Shown here piece by piece: positions 18,301 to 25,970 of a stretch of DNA of 64,000 nucleotides. The stretch is from Actinacidiphila bryophytorum (GTDB lineage Bacteria; Actinomycetota; Actinomycetes; Streptomycetales; Streptomycetaceae). A model generated the notes under the pieces. It was given only the letters and a program-made list of their open reading frames with translations. It made no database searches and was not told the origin of the DNA. Each line of letters starts with the position of its first letter. Within the stretch, counting starts at the first letter, position 1. The stretch spans positions 124,001 to 188,000 of the forward strand of contig NZ_JAFFIX010000007.1 of assembly GCF_016916835.1 (NCBI RefSeq), read 5' to 3'. The position numbers and the translations under genes are program-made.

Positions 18301-18969
18301 GGTCTGCGGACTGCCGTCCTGGTTGTTGCCCTGGTAGCCGTTCACGAACTGCCCGGCCATCTGGCCCACCAAGTACGGGTCCTCGCCGAAGGCCTCGTCG
18401 GTGCGGCCCCACCGCGGGTCGCGGTCGAGGTTGACGGTGGGCGCCCAGTAGGTGAGCGAGCCGTAGTCGTCGGCGGACGGGCCGAGGTTGTTCTGCCCCT
18501 TGTCGAAGAGCGACTTGTCGAGGAAGCCGCGCACCTCGTCGGAGATCGCGGTGGTCTCCTGGTACATCAGGTCGCGGTCCCAGGACATCGACGAGGCGAG
18601 GTTGACGGGGAAGCTGGTGGCGTGGACGCCGCCCTGGGCACCGCCGTTGTGCTGGTCGGCGCCGAGCTGGTTGACGCCGTGCTGGCCCTCGCTCCAGTAC
18701 GTGTACTGCTGCACGCCGAGCCGCGGGATGGCAGGTCCGCTGTTCGTGCTGAGCTGCTGGACCTTCTCCTGCAGGGTCATCCGGGACACCAGGTCCGCGG
18801 CGCGCTCCTGGAAGGAGTAGTGGGTGTCCAGGTAGATCGGGGTGGCCGCGGCCGTCGCGCGCGGGGTGTCGGCCGCGGCCGTACCCGCGCCGCCCGCGCT
18901 CATCGCGGCGGCGCACGCCATGGCGCACACGGCCGCCACTCCCGCGCGCCGGCGCCTTCGCTGGTCCAT
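15325..18969 (-). CDS. Secreted multidomain GH3 glycoside hydrolase
   Basis: A 1214-residue exported beta-glycosidase of glycoside hydrolase family 3 (beta-glucosidase or beta-xylosidase type). The first 33 residues are a signal peptide with an Arg-rich start and Ala-rich core. The GH3 N-terminal domain has RDPRWGRTDEAFGEDP near 183-197, KHYALNN near 233, and the nucleophile Asp312 in YITSDCGAV. The GH3 C-terminal and fibronectin-III-like domains run to about 740. A Big-2-like Ig domain (about 850-890), a NEW3-like domain (about 900-1000) and a C-terminal beta-sandwich follow, which may bind carbohydrate or the cell wall. An ATG with GGAGG is used. It is monocistronic and convergent with the isomerase. 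Confidence 0.88.
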   Translation of the reverse strand: MDQRRRRRAGVAAVCAMACAAAMSAGGAGTAAADTPRATAAATPIYLDTHYSFQERAADLVSRMTLQEKVQQLSTNSGPAIPRLGVQQYTYWSEGQHGVNQLGADQHNGGAQGGVHATSFPVNLASSMSWDRDLMYQETTAISDEVRGFLDKSLFDKGQNNLGPSADDYGSLTYWAPTVNLDRDPRWGRTDEAFGEDPYLVGQMAGQFVNGYQGNNQDGSPQTGYLKVAATAKHYALNNVEDNRTGISSDVTDTDLRDYYTAQFRDLIEQAHVAGLMTSYNAINGTPSVSDTYTTDELARRTYGFDGYITSDCGAVGTNWRLFPGGHDWAPPGWTTDHKDNPTWTQTATGTTLSGQAGGQAYALRAGTDLNCTGDEATTANIDQAIAAGALSEGVIDTALVKVFTVRMATGEFDPPGSVAYTALTADQVESPAHQALATKVADNSLVLLQNGKPAGAKAPLLPVDVAKAKKVVVLGDLAATTSLGLYSGEPTHTTSPLRGVQNAVHAVDPYASVLYDAAGTSSTATTPATLSDATKAAVKAADLVVVFVGTTKADGDEGNDRDSLAMPGNYGSLIDQTAALGNDRTALVIQSDGPVALGDAPGKVSSILFSGYNGQDQGTALADVLFGAQNPSAHLNFTWYKDDSQLPDKQNYGLTPAETGGLGRTYQYFTGTPDYPFGYGLSYTTFSYRGISADKSRITADGTVRIGVDVTNTGKAAGAAVAQLYAATPFAVPGITMPQQRLAGFAKTAVLGPGRSQHLSFTVKAADLAVWDAARSRQTVPAGGYRFSVGPDSAHPAGTAKVTVTGTLTPKVQTVTVQPEDVVLDAGDTFSLAGRNRWIEDDTDHAKEQRDTSITADGVVEAVNNDQSFVDLSKAAVTYASSNPAVASVDKDGTVHAVADGVATLSATVGGVTGSAPVVVRNTLTLTAVPIADAGSTVKATTTFTNGSPQPVRDIAVALAAPDGWTATADTPDVFGEVAPGQSVTTTWSVTVPDGAAPAGLALGATVTTPGGSYTAQAPVTVPYASVIAAFDNSGISDDADTKTGSIDAEGASFSLQALAALGWKAGQSTDHDGVSFPWPATAGTGKPDNVVAGGQAVRITGTGGKLGFVGTSTFGSTSGSGVILYTDGTVQTYALALSDWWAGSPAQGSDFAASTPYLNNGGGQQTQTVHMSAATVDLLPGKTVQAITLPDVSKGQIDHQVGMHLFSIAVGG

Positions 18970-19026
18970 CCTGCCTCCGTCGTCGAACAGGGATCAGGGA
19001 GCCGGACCTCCGGCGGACTTCCGCGC

Positions 19027-19058
19027 AACTTCCGAAGAAAAGTCCGAAGAAAGTTCCG
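19027..19058 (-). promoter_or_regulatory. 12-bp periodic repeat upstream of GH3 gene
   Basis: The trinucleotide CCG recurs at 19032, 19044 and 19056. The units are CCGAAGAAAAGT, CCGAAGAAAGT and then TCCGGG, flanked by AACTT and AAGTT. They lie 58-89 bases before the GH3 start, where an operator would be expected. No known factor is identified. Confidence 0.35.
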
Positions 19059-19158
19059 GGATTGCGGTAATAACTCGGCAGTGTGTGGCCAGCTTTGACA
19101 CATGGTCAAGGCCGACGGCGGAATCCACAGGACCTGTTGCGTGCGATGACGGCGGAAG

Positions 19159-21528
19159 TCAGGACCTTTCCCTGCCGCGCAGCCGCGGGGTGAAGGTCGC
19201 GTGGAAGATGGTCGAGGCGGCGCCGACGGCCGCCGCCTCCGCGCTGAGCACCGAGGGCTCCACCTCGACCCTGCGCAGCCGGCGGGCCAGCGGGAAGTCG
19301 TTGACGACCCGGCCGATCTCCTCCAGGTAGAAGGGCGCCGCGTCGTCGGTGAAGAAGGGGCCGCCCAGCACGATCAGGTCGATGTCCAGCAGGTCGACCA
19401 GGCCCAGCGCGCCCTGCCCGATCGCCCCCGCGACCTCGCGCAGCGCGCCGGCCGCCGCCGGGTCGCCGGCCGCCGCGGCCCGGCCCACCGCCCGGTAGGC
19501 GGCCGTGCTGCCGCCGGCGGCGGCGCCCGCCGCCAGGCCCCTGCGGGCCGCGAAGTCGGGTACGGACACCGGCGGATTGCATTCGGGCAGCACCTCGGGC
19601 CTGCCGTCCGCGCCGACCCGGCCGAGCGCGATCGCGCACAGCTGGCCGAACTCGCCCGCGTTGGCGCTCACCCCGCGGTAGAGGTCGCCGTTGAGGTAGA
19701 GGCCCGAGCCGACGCCGGTGCCGAGGTAGAGGTAGGCGAAGTCGCGCGCCCTGCGGTCGCGGCCGATCCACCGCTCCCCCGCGGCCGCGGCCAGCGAGTC
19801 CTTCTCGATGATCACCGGGCAGGGGAAGTGGTCCTGGAGCAGGTACAGCAGCGGCAGGTCGTTCCAGGCCGACATCAGGGGCGGGTCGAGCACCGTGCCG
19901 GAGGCGATGTCGACAGGTCCCGGCACCGCGACGCCGATCCCGAGGAACCCGTCCTCGCGGACCGCGCCGCGCGCCTTCTCCAGCGCCTCGCGGCCCAGCG
20001 CGACCACCTGGGCGACGAATTCGCCCGGGTCGGTGTCGGCGCTGACCGGCCGGGTGCAGGTGCACACGATCGCGCCGTCCAGGTCGATGACGACCGCGGT
20101 CAGCACCTCGGGGTCGATGTGCAGCCCGAGCGCGTGCGCCGCGGTGCCGCACAGCCGGACCGGGGTGCGCGGCTTGCCGGACGTCGCCCGGCGCTGGGCG
20201 TCCTCGACCAGGATGCCGCGGTCCAGCAGCGACCTGGCGATACGCGACACCGACTGCTGGGTGAGACCGGTGCGGTGGGCGATCTCGCCCCGGGTGATGG
20301 TGCCGGACAGCCGCACCGACTCGATGACGACGCACTCGTTGAAGGAGCCCAGGTCGATCTGGTTGACCCCGCTCGACGAGGGCGGGTGCGGTGCCGCGCC
20401 CGCGGTGCCCCCCTCCGGCACCGCGCCGCGCGGCGACCGCTGATGACCCGCCACGCTCTCCCGCAGCCAGCCGACCGGCCCTTCCGCCTGCTGGAGTGCG
20501 GCGATCAGGTCCAGGTAGACGCGGCGGGAGGACTCGGGGTGGCTGGTGCTGTCCAGCGCGACCATCGCCCGCAGGAAGCCGCGCCAGGACGACTTGGCCG
20601 GCAGCAGGTGCACGCTGGGTCCGCCGCCGGTGCCGGCGTCGCTGCCGTAGGAGTCGTCCCCGTCGTCCCACAGGGTGATCGCGTGCAGCGCGATGTCCGG
20701 GTGGTGCTCGGCGGCCCCGGCCAGGAAGCCGTCGAGCCCGCCGGCGCCCGTGGGTCGGGCCGTCCCGGACGCAAGGGCGTCCCGCCGGGCGGGTGTCCGC
20801 GCCGGGTGCGGTACGCCGGACCCGCCGGTGGGCGGCCGCCCGGCCGGTCCGCCCGCGGGGAGCGCCGCCGGGTGCGGCGGGACGTGCGCTGCCGCCCGCG
20901 GGTGCGCGGCCGTCCTGCCCGGCGGGCGCAGCGCGTCGAGGGCGCGGCCGAGGCTGGTCAGGACGTCCTCGCCGATGACGGTCGCGGCCGGTGCCGCGGC
21001 GGCCGCGGTGCGCGGCCGGGTGCCGGCCAGCAGGACGGCGCGGCGGGCGTCGGCGTAGAGGCCGAGGACCCACACGTCGGGGCCGGGGAGCGGCGGCACG
21101 GTCGGCACGAAGGGCCCGGGTCCCGCGTCCGGGGTGAGCTGCCAGCGGCGGCGGATGGCGGCCACCGTGGCGTGGGACAGGCCGAGTTCGCGGGCGATGG
21201 CCCGCCCGGCGCCGCTGCCGCCGGGGGCGAGAAGGGCGCGGGTGACCACCTCGGCCTCGTCCACAGTCGCCGGTCTGCCGGTGCGCGGGCGCTGCCGGAG
21301 CCCCGTCAGGCCCGCGCTCTGCCAGCGGTGCCGCCAGGTGCCCACGGTCTGCCGGGATATGCCGAGCCGCCGGGCGATCTCGGCGTCCCGGACCCCTTCG
21401 TCGGCGAGCAGCACGACCTGGGCGCGTACGGCCATCGGGCCGCCGCCTGCCGCCCAGCCGCGCAGCACCTCACGGCTGTCGGCGGCCTGCGCGCGCCCCG
21501 GGTCCTGCGTGAGGCGGGTGTCAGCCAC
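19159..21528 (-). CDS. IS630-transposase-like/ROK fusion regulator
   Basis: A 789-residue protein, about twice the usual ROK length. Residues 35-130 carry two helix-turn-helices (EIARRLGISRQTVGTWRHRW and ARELGLSHATVAAIRRRW), arranged as in IS630 transposases. Residues 150-345 look like a worn IS630 catalytic domain: VWVLGLYADARRAVLLAG, IALHAITLWDDGDD and VHLLPAKSSWRGFL line up with its DDE strands, but the final Glu is missing. From about 395 a winged helix (ITRGEIAHRTGLTQQSVSRI) leads into a ROK domain lacking the usual CxCGxxGC zinc motif. The GTG start overlaps the end of the mannosidase gene by eight bases, so it probably regulates sugar genes nearby. Transposition is unlikely. Confidence 0.75.
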   Translation of the reverse strand: MADTRLTQDPGRAQAADSREVLRGWAAGGGPMAVRAQVVLLADEGVRDAEIARRLGISRQTVGTWRHRWQSAGLTGLRQRPRTGRPATVDEAEVVTRALLAPGGSGAGRAIARELGLSHATVAAIRRRWQLTPDAGPGPFVPTVPPLPGPDVWVLGLYADARRAVLLAGTRPRTAAAAAPAATVIGEDVLTSLGRALDALRPPGRTAAHPRAAAHVPPHPAALPAGGPAGRPPTGGSGVPHPARTPARRDALASGTARPTGAGGLDGFLAGAAEHHPDIALHAITLWDDGDDSYGSDAGTGGGPSVHLLPAKSSWRGFLRAMVALDSTSHPESSRRVYLDLIAALQQAEGPVGWLRESVAGHQRSPRGAVPEGGTAGAAPHPPSSSGVNQIDLGSFNECVVIESVRLSGTITRGEIAHRTGLTQQSVSRIARSLLDRGILVEDAQRRATSGKPRTPVRLCGTAAHALGLHIDPEVLTAVVIDLDGAIVCTCTRPVSADTDPGEFVAQVVALGREALEKARGAVREDGFLGIGVAVPGPVDIASGTVLDPPLMSAWNDLPLLYLLQDHFPCPVIIEKDSLAAAAGERWIGRDRRARDFAYLYLGTGVGSGLYLNGDLYRGVSANAGEFGQLCAIALGRVGADGRPEVLPECNPPVSVPDFAARRGLAAGAAAGGSTAAYRAVGRAAAAGDPAAAGALREVAGAIGQGALGLVDLLDIDLIVLGGPFFTDDAAPFYLEEIGRVVNDFPLARRLRRVEVEPSVLSAEAAAVGAASTIFHATFTPRLRGRERS

Positions 21529-24500
21529 GGCTCACCCCGCCGCCCGGAACCGCGGCCGGTGTCAGGCGCAGGGTGAGGATCTGGAAGGGGCGCAGCGTCA
21601 GGGTGATGCGGCCGGCGTCGTGCGGGTGGGCGGTCAGCGGGGACTCCAGCAGGTCGGTCTCGTGGACGGCGGAGAGGGGGAAGCCGGCCGCCAGGGTGGC
21701 GCGGGCGCGGCCGCCGCGGGACTCGTACAGCCTGACGACGACGTCGCCGCCGCGGTCGTCGGCGAGTTTCACCGTCTCGACCAGGACGTCCGGGTGGTCG
21801 ACGGCAACCAGCGGGGCCGGGGAGGGGGCGGCCGGGCCGGGCCGCAGCGGCAGGCCCAGCGCGTAGCCCTCGGCGACGGCGGCGCCGACGTCCGCGCCGG
21901 GCCGCAGGGTGTGCCGGAAGCGCTGGACACCGCGGTCGGCGTGCGGGTCGGGGCTGTGCGGGGCGCGCAGCAGGGTGCTGCGGACCACGGTGGTGGTCCC
22001 GCCGTCGGTGCGGGTGTGCCGGGTGACGTCGTAGCCGTAGGTCGCGTCGCAGGCCAGGGCCACGCCGAAGCCGTGCTCTCCGACGTGGATCCAGCGGTGG
22101 GCGGCGGCCTCCTGGTGGGCGGCGTCCGCCGCGGTGTTCTCGTGGGTGGGGCGTGCGACATGCCCGAACTGGACCTCGGCGCGGCTGTTCTCGGCGTGCA
22201 CGTCGAGCGGCCAGGCGGCCTTGAGCACGGTGTCCTGCTCGCGCCAGTCGACCTCGGTGTCGACGGTCAGCGCCCGGCTGCCCGCGCTGAGCGCCAGGTC
22301 CTGGACGACGGTTGAGCGGCCGGTGCCGCGGATCACCCGGACCGCGGCGAGCAGCGGGCCGCGGGCACGGACCTCGACGCGCTGGGCGGTGTCCAGGTCG
22401 CGGCGGGTGCTGCGGTAGCCGGGGTCCAGGTGCAGGGCGCTCCAGGCGGCGGGCTCGTCGCGGTGCAGCTGCAGCAGGTTGCCCGCCTCGCCGGGGGCCA
22501 CCGCGTCGCGCCCGGTGGCCAGGTCCACGGCGGCGCGCACCAGGCCCTGCGGGTCGATGTGCACCCGCAGCAGGCCGTTGTCCAGCAGGTGCCCGCCGTC
22601 GGCCGCGGGCGTCACGGTGACCGGCGCGGTGTCCTGGAGCGGCAGCCCCGCGGTTCCGCCGCCGAGTGCGGGCGCCTGCGCCATGACGGCGATCCGGCCG
22701 TCGGGCAGCGGCTGGCCGTGCGGGTGCGGCAGCCCCGCGCCGGCTTCGGGGGCCGGCAGCACGACGACCTCGCGGCGGTCGCGGGGGCCGGAGTTGAGTA
22801 CGGTCGCGCCCTCGGGGTCGCCCGCGGCCCTGCGGATCAGCCGCTCCAGCCGGCGCTGCACGTCGCGGTGGGTCAGCTCGGCCTCGCCGTGCACCCAGGC
22901 GATCGAGGTGCCGGGCAGGATGTCGTGGCACTGCTGGAGCAGCACCTTCTTCCACAGCCGCTCCAGCTCCTGGTAGGGGTAGGGGATGCCGTGGCGTACC
23001 GCCGCGGTCGCCGACCACAGTTCGGCCTCGTGCAGCAGCGCCTCGCTGCGCCGGTTGCCGCGTTTGGTGCGGGCCTGGCTGGTGTAGGAGCCGCCGTGCG
23101 GTGTCAGGTCGAACTCGCCGCGCCAGACGGGTGCCGCCTCGTACTCGGCCTCGGCGTCGCGGAAGAAGTGTGCGGGGCTGCGCAGGGCGACCCTCGGGGC
23201 GCCTTCGAGGTCGGCGAGGCGGCGGGCGCGTTCCATCATGTCCCGGTCGGGGCCGCCGTCGCTGCGGCCGAAAGGCAGCAGGGAGCGGGTGGCGGCGCCC
23301 ATCTCGGCGAAGTCGGCGACCGCCGCGGTGAGGTCGCCGCCGGTCAGGGTGCTGCCCTCGGGGCCGCCGGGTGCCAGGTGGGTGAACAGCCGGGTGCCGT
23401 CGATGCCCTCCCAGCGGAAGGTGTGGTGCGCGGGTCCCGTGCCGGGGTCGGGGCGCCGGCTGAGGAACCACTTGGCGCCGGACAGCGCGGCGAGCTGCGG
23501 GAAGGCCGCGCAGGCCCCGGACGCGTCGGGCAGCCACACCCCGTCGCCGTCCACGCCCAGCTCGTCGCGGAAGAACCGCCGCCCGTAGACGAACTGGCGT
23601 ACCAGGGCCTCGCCGCCTGGCATCTCCGCGTCGGCCTCGACCCACATGCCGCCGACCGGCGCCCAGTTGCCGTGCGCGACGGCCTTGCGTATCCGCTCGA
23701 AGACGTGCGGCTGGTGGTCCTTCATCCAGGCGTAGTGCTGCGCTGCCGAGGCGGCGACGATCAGTTCCGGGTACTCGTCGGCGAGCGCGGCCATGGTGCT
23801 GAAGGTGCGGGCGCACTTGCGTACGGTCTCGCGGACCGGCCACAGCCAGGCCGAGTCGATGTGCGCGTGGCCGACGGCGTCGATGCGGTGCGCGGAGTCG
23901 TGGGCGCGGCGGGCCAGCAGCGGGGCGAGCACCGTACGGGCGCGGGCCGCGGTCCTGCCGACGGCCCGCGGGTCGACGGCGGCGACGGCCCGCTCCAGTG
24001 CCAGGCGTATCTCGTGCCGGCGCGGGGTGTCGGCGGGCAGTGCCCGCATCAGGCCGCCGAGCGTCTCGAAGTCGTGGATGAGCTGCCAGACGGTGTCGTC
24101 GCGTACGGCCAGGTCGGCGCGGCGCAGCCGGTAGAGCGGGGTGTCGCCCGCGGTGGCGGGGTCGCCGTAGCGGGTGCCGGCGCCCGTGCCGCCCTCGATA
24201 CGCGGGTTGGCCGCGGCCTCGACCAGCAGCCGGACGCTCTCGCCGCCGGCGGCGGAGCCGTGCAGCAGGACCGCGCTCAGCTGCGGGTGCAGCCCCTGCA
24301 GCGGGATGCCGTGCTCGTCGTGGACCAGGCCTTCCGCCCGGCCGCCAGGACCGTCGGCGCCGTCGGCGGAGCCGAGGTCGATGAGCGCCTCGACGCGGCG
24401 GCCGGCCCACCGCTCGGGCACGGTCGCACGGACGTCGAACCAGCTGGTCGCCCAGGGGCGCCCCCATGGCTCGCCCACGGTGAAGGGGGCGTAGTCGGCG

Positions 24501-24649
24501 CGCAGCGCCACCTCGGCGGGCACCGGTTCGCCCGCGATGTGCCAGGCGCCGACGTCCATGGGGAGCCGCTGCGGATAGAGCGCGGGGCGCAGCCGTTCAG
24601 CGAGGAAGGCAGCGGTGCGCTCTTCCCCCGACGTGATCCGGTCATGCAT
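21521..24649 (-). CDS. Alpha-mannosidase, GH38 (first copy)
   Basis: A 1042-residue cytoplasmic enzyme that should hydrolyse alpha-linked mannosides. The GH38 catalytic domain has AVGHAHIDSAWLWP near residue 260 (zinc ligands His and Asp) and the nucleophile Asp near 371 in WLPDASG, where relatives, including the second copy here, have WLPDSFG. The middle helical domain and C-terminal beta domains follow (YTSQARTKRGNRR near 530). There is no signal peptide. I chose the ATG at 24649 with GGAAGGG upstream over one 33 bases earlier. Its 3' end overlaps the fusion regulator. It shares the family layout with the second copy at 33122. Confidence 0.9.
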   Translation of the reverse strand: MHDRITSGEERTAAFLAERLRPALYPQRLPMDVGAWHIAGEPVPAEVALRADYAPFTVGEPWGRPWATSWFDVRATVPERWAGRRVEALIDLGSADGADGPGGRAEGLVHDEHGIPLQGLHPQLSAVLLHGSAAGGESVRLLVEAAANPRIEGGTGAGTRYGDPATAGDTPLYRLRRADLAVRDDTVWQLIHDFETLGGLMRALPADTPRRHEIRLALERAVAAVDPRAVGRTAARARTVLAPLLARRAHDSAHRIDAVGHAHIDSAWLWPVRETVRKCARTFSTMAALADEYPELIVAASAAQHYAWMKDHQPHVFERIRKAVAHGNWAPVGGMWVEADAEMPGGEALVRQFVYGRRFFRDELGVDGDGVWLPDASGACAAFPQLAALSGAKWFLSRRPDPGTGPAHHTFRWEGIDGTRLFTHLAPGGPEGSTLTGGDLTAAVADFAEMGAATRSLLPFGRSDGGPDRDMMERARRLADLEGAPRVALRSPAHFFRDAEAEYEAAPVWRGEFDLTPHGGSYTSQARTKRGNRRSEALLHEAELWSATAAVRHGIPYPYQELERLWKKVLLQQCHDILPGTSIAWVHGEAELTHRDVQRRLERLIRRAAGDPEGATVLNSGPRDRREVVVLPAPEAGAGLPHPHGQPLPDGRIAVMAQAPALGGGTAGLPLQDTAPVTVTPAADGGHLLDNGLLRVHIDPQGLVRAAVDLATGRDAVAPGEAGNLLQLHRDEPAAWSALHLDPGYRSTRRDLDTAQRVEVRARGPLLAAVRVIRGTGRSTVVQDLALSAGSRALTVDTEVDWREQDTVLKAAWPLDVHAENSRAEVQFGHVARPTHENTAADAAHQEAAAHRWIHVGEHGFGVALACDATYGYDVTRHTRTDGGTTTVVRSTLLRAPHSPDPHADRGVQRFRHTLRPGADVGAAVAEGYALGLPLRPGPAAPSPAPLVAVDHPDVLVETVKLADDRGGDVVVRLYESRGGRARATLAAGFPLSAVHETDLLESPLTAHPHDAGRITLTLRPFQILTLRLTPAAVPGGGVSRG

Positions 24650-24680
24650 GGCAGCCCTTCCTGTCCAGCCAGTAACCGCC

Positions 24681-24709
24681 ATGTAAAACCATGTGTGTTA
24701 TCAAGTCAA
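24681..24709 (-). promoter_or_regulatory. Candidate promoter of the mannosidase-regulator operon
   Basis: On the minus strand TTGACT (24704-24709) and TTACAT (24681-24686) are separated by 17 bases, close to the vegetative consensus. Initiation would fall about 25 bases before the ATG at 24649. The tetramer CATG recurs around it, which may be an operator. Confidence 0.45.
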
Positions 24710-24759
24710 CGATTCCGCAGAACTCGGCTTATCCGCTGGTCGTGACCTGCGAGAACGTA

Positions 24760-24819
24760 TTTGTCAGGCGAATTTACCGCCGCAACGGGCATTATCCGTC
24801 CGTTAATTGACATGACAAA
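24760..24819. promoter_or_regulatory. Split TTTGTCA/TGACAAA half-sites
   Basis: TTTGTCA (24760-24766) and TGACAAA (24813-24819) face each other across 46 bases upstream of the first mannosidase gene. The same two heptamers form a compact palindrome at 27959-27979. They may be distant half-sites for the same regulator, but chance is possible. Confidence 0.3.
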
Positions 24820-24832
24820 AGGAACGCGAAAA

Positions 24833-24876
24833 GGCGGGGGCGGGAACCACCCCCATGGCCGGTTCCCGCCCCCGCC
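24833..24876 (-). terminator. Intrinsic terminator after the Gfo/Idh gene
   Basis: A 16-bp perfect stem, GGCGGGGGCGGGAACC (24833-24848) with its complement (24861-24876), encloses a 12-base loop. On the minus strand it is followed by TTTT, so it ends the manD-like/thuA/Gfo operon, whose last stop is at 24891. Confidence 0.85.
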
Positions 24877-24890
24877 TGCGCTGCGCGATG

Positions 24891-25970
24891 TCAGCCGCTG
24901 AGCGGCACCGCCGCGGGCCGCTCACAGCTGCTCTGCACCGGCAGCGACCTGCCCTCGTGGGCCGCGTCCAGCAGCGTGAGCATCACGTCGAGCACGTGCT
25001 CGGCCAGTTCGGCCGACGCCAGGTGCGGGCGGTCCTCCGCCACCGCGGCGGCCAGGTCGGCGAGCCCGGTGCCGCGGCCGGCGCCGCGGTAGCCCGCCGA
25101 GACCGGCAGCGGCTGCCAGGAGCCGCCGCCGAACAGCTCGACCGGCCCCTCGAAGCCGTTCGGGTCGGGCACCCCGAGCGATCCCGCGGTGCCGTGCACC
25201 TCGATCCGCGGCAGGTGGGCGGCGTGGATGTCGAAGCTCATGATCAGCGTGGACAGGGCGCCGCCGGCGTGCTGGAGCACCCCGGTCACATGGGTGTCGA
25301 CCTCGACGGCGAAGCGCTGCCCGGCCCGCGGCCCGCTGCCGATCTCCCGCTCGGCGCGCGGGGTCGCGGCCGCCCCGGTGACCTTGACGACCGGGCCGAG
25401 CAGGTGCACCAGCGCGGACAGGTAGTAGGGACCCATGTCGAGCAGCGGCCCGCCGCCAGGCCGGTAGTAGAACTCCGGGTCGGGGTGCCAGGCCTCGTGG
25501 CCCGCGGTGGTCATGAAGGCGGTGGCCGCCACCGGGGTGCCGATCAGCCCGTCGTCCACCGCCTTGCGCGCGGTCTGGGTGCCGGTGCCCAGGACCGTGT
25601 CGGGCGCGCTGCCGACGCGTACGCCCGCGGTGCGCGCGGCGGCCAGGATGGCGGCGGCCTCCGCACGGGTGGTGCCGAGCGGCTTCTCGCCGTAGACGTG
25701 CTTGCCCGCGGCGATCGCGGCCAGCGCGACCTCGGCGTGCACGGCGGGAATGGTCAGGTTGAGCACCGCGTCCACGTCGTCCCTGGCGACCAGCTCCGCG
25801 ACGCTGCCCGCGACGTCGGCACCCGACCCTTCCGCGGCCTCCTTGGCGCGGTCCGGGTCCAGGTCGGTCACCGCGGTCAGCCGAAGGCCTTCCAGCCGTG
25901 CGACGGTGTCCAGGTACTGGCCGCTGATCTTGCCCGCGCCCACCATGCCGACCCTCAGCGGCTCGCCCAC
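24891..25970 (-). CDS. Gfo/Idh/MocA family oxidoreductase
   Basis: A 359-residue NAD(P)-dependent dehydrogenase of sugars or related polyols. The Rossmann motif RVGMVGAGKISGQYL is at the N-terminus, the EKP motif (YGEKPLGT) near residue 95, and the catalytic domain contains LLDMGPYYLSALVHLLG. I chose the GTG at 25970, with GAGGGGG upstream, inside the end of the thuA-like gene; the open frame upstream is a shadow. It is the last gene of a three-gene operon ended by a strong hairpin. ThuA- and Gfo-type enzymes co-occur in 3-keto-sugar pathways, which may apply here. Confidence 0.87.
   Translation of the reverse strand: MGEPLRVGMVGAGKISGQYLDTVARLEGLRLTAVTDLDPDRAKEAAEGSGADVAGSVAELVARDDVDAVLNLTIPAVHAEVALAAIAAGKHVYGEKPLGTTRAEAAAILAAARTAGVRVGSAPDTVLGTGTQTARKAVDDGLIGTPVAATAFMTTAGHEAWHPDPEFYYRPGGGPLLDMGPYYLSALVHLLGPVVKVTGAAATPRAEREIGSGPRAGQRFAVEVDTHVTGVLQHAGGALSTLIMSFDIHAAHLPRIEVHGTAGSLGVPDPNGFEGPVELFGGGSWQPLPVSAGYRGAGRGTGLADLAAAVAEDRPHLASAELAEHVLDVMLTLLDAAHEGRSLPVQSSCERPAAVPLSG

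Noticed and set aside
15751..19098. 1115-codon plus-strand frame
   Set aside because: It lies entirely antisense to the GH3 gene and is a Val/Gly/Arg/Asp-rich low-complexity shadow.
19159..21528. Complete IS630 insertion sequence
   Set aside because: I see no flanking terminal inverted repeats or TA duplication, the catalytic Glu is missing, and the frame continues into an intact ROK domain.
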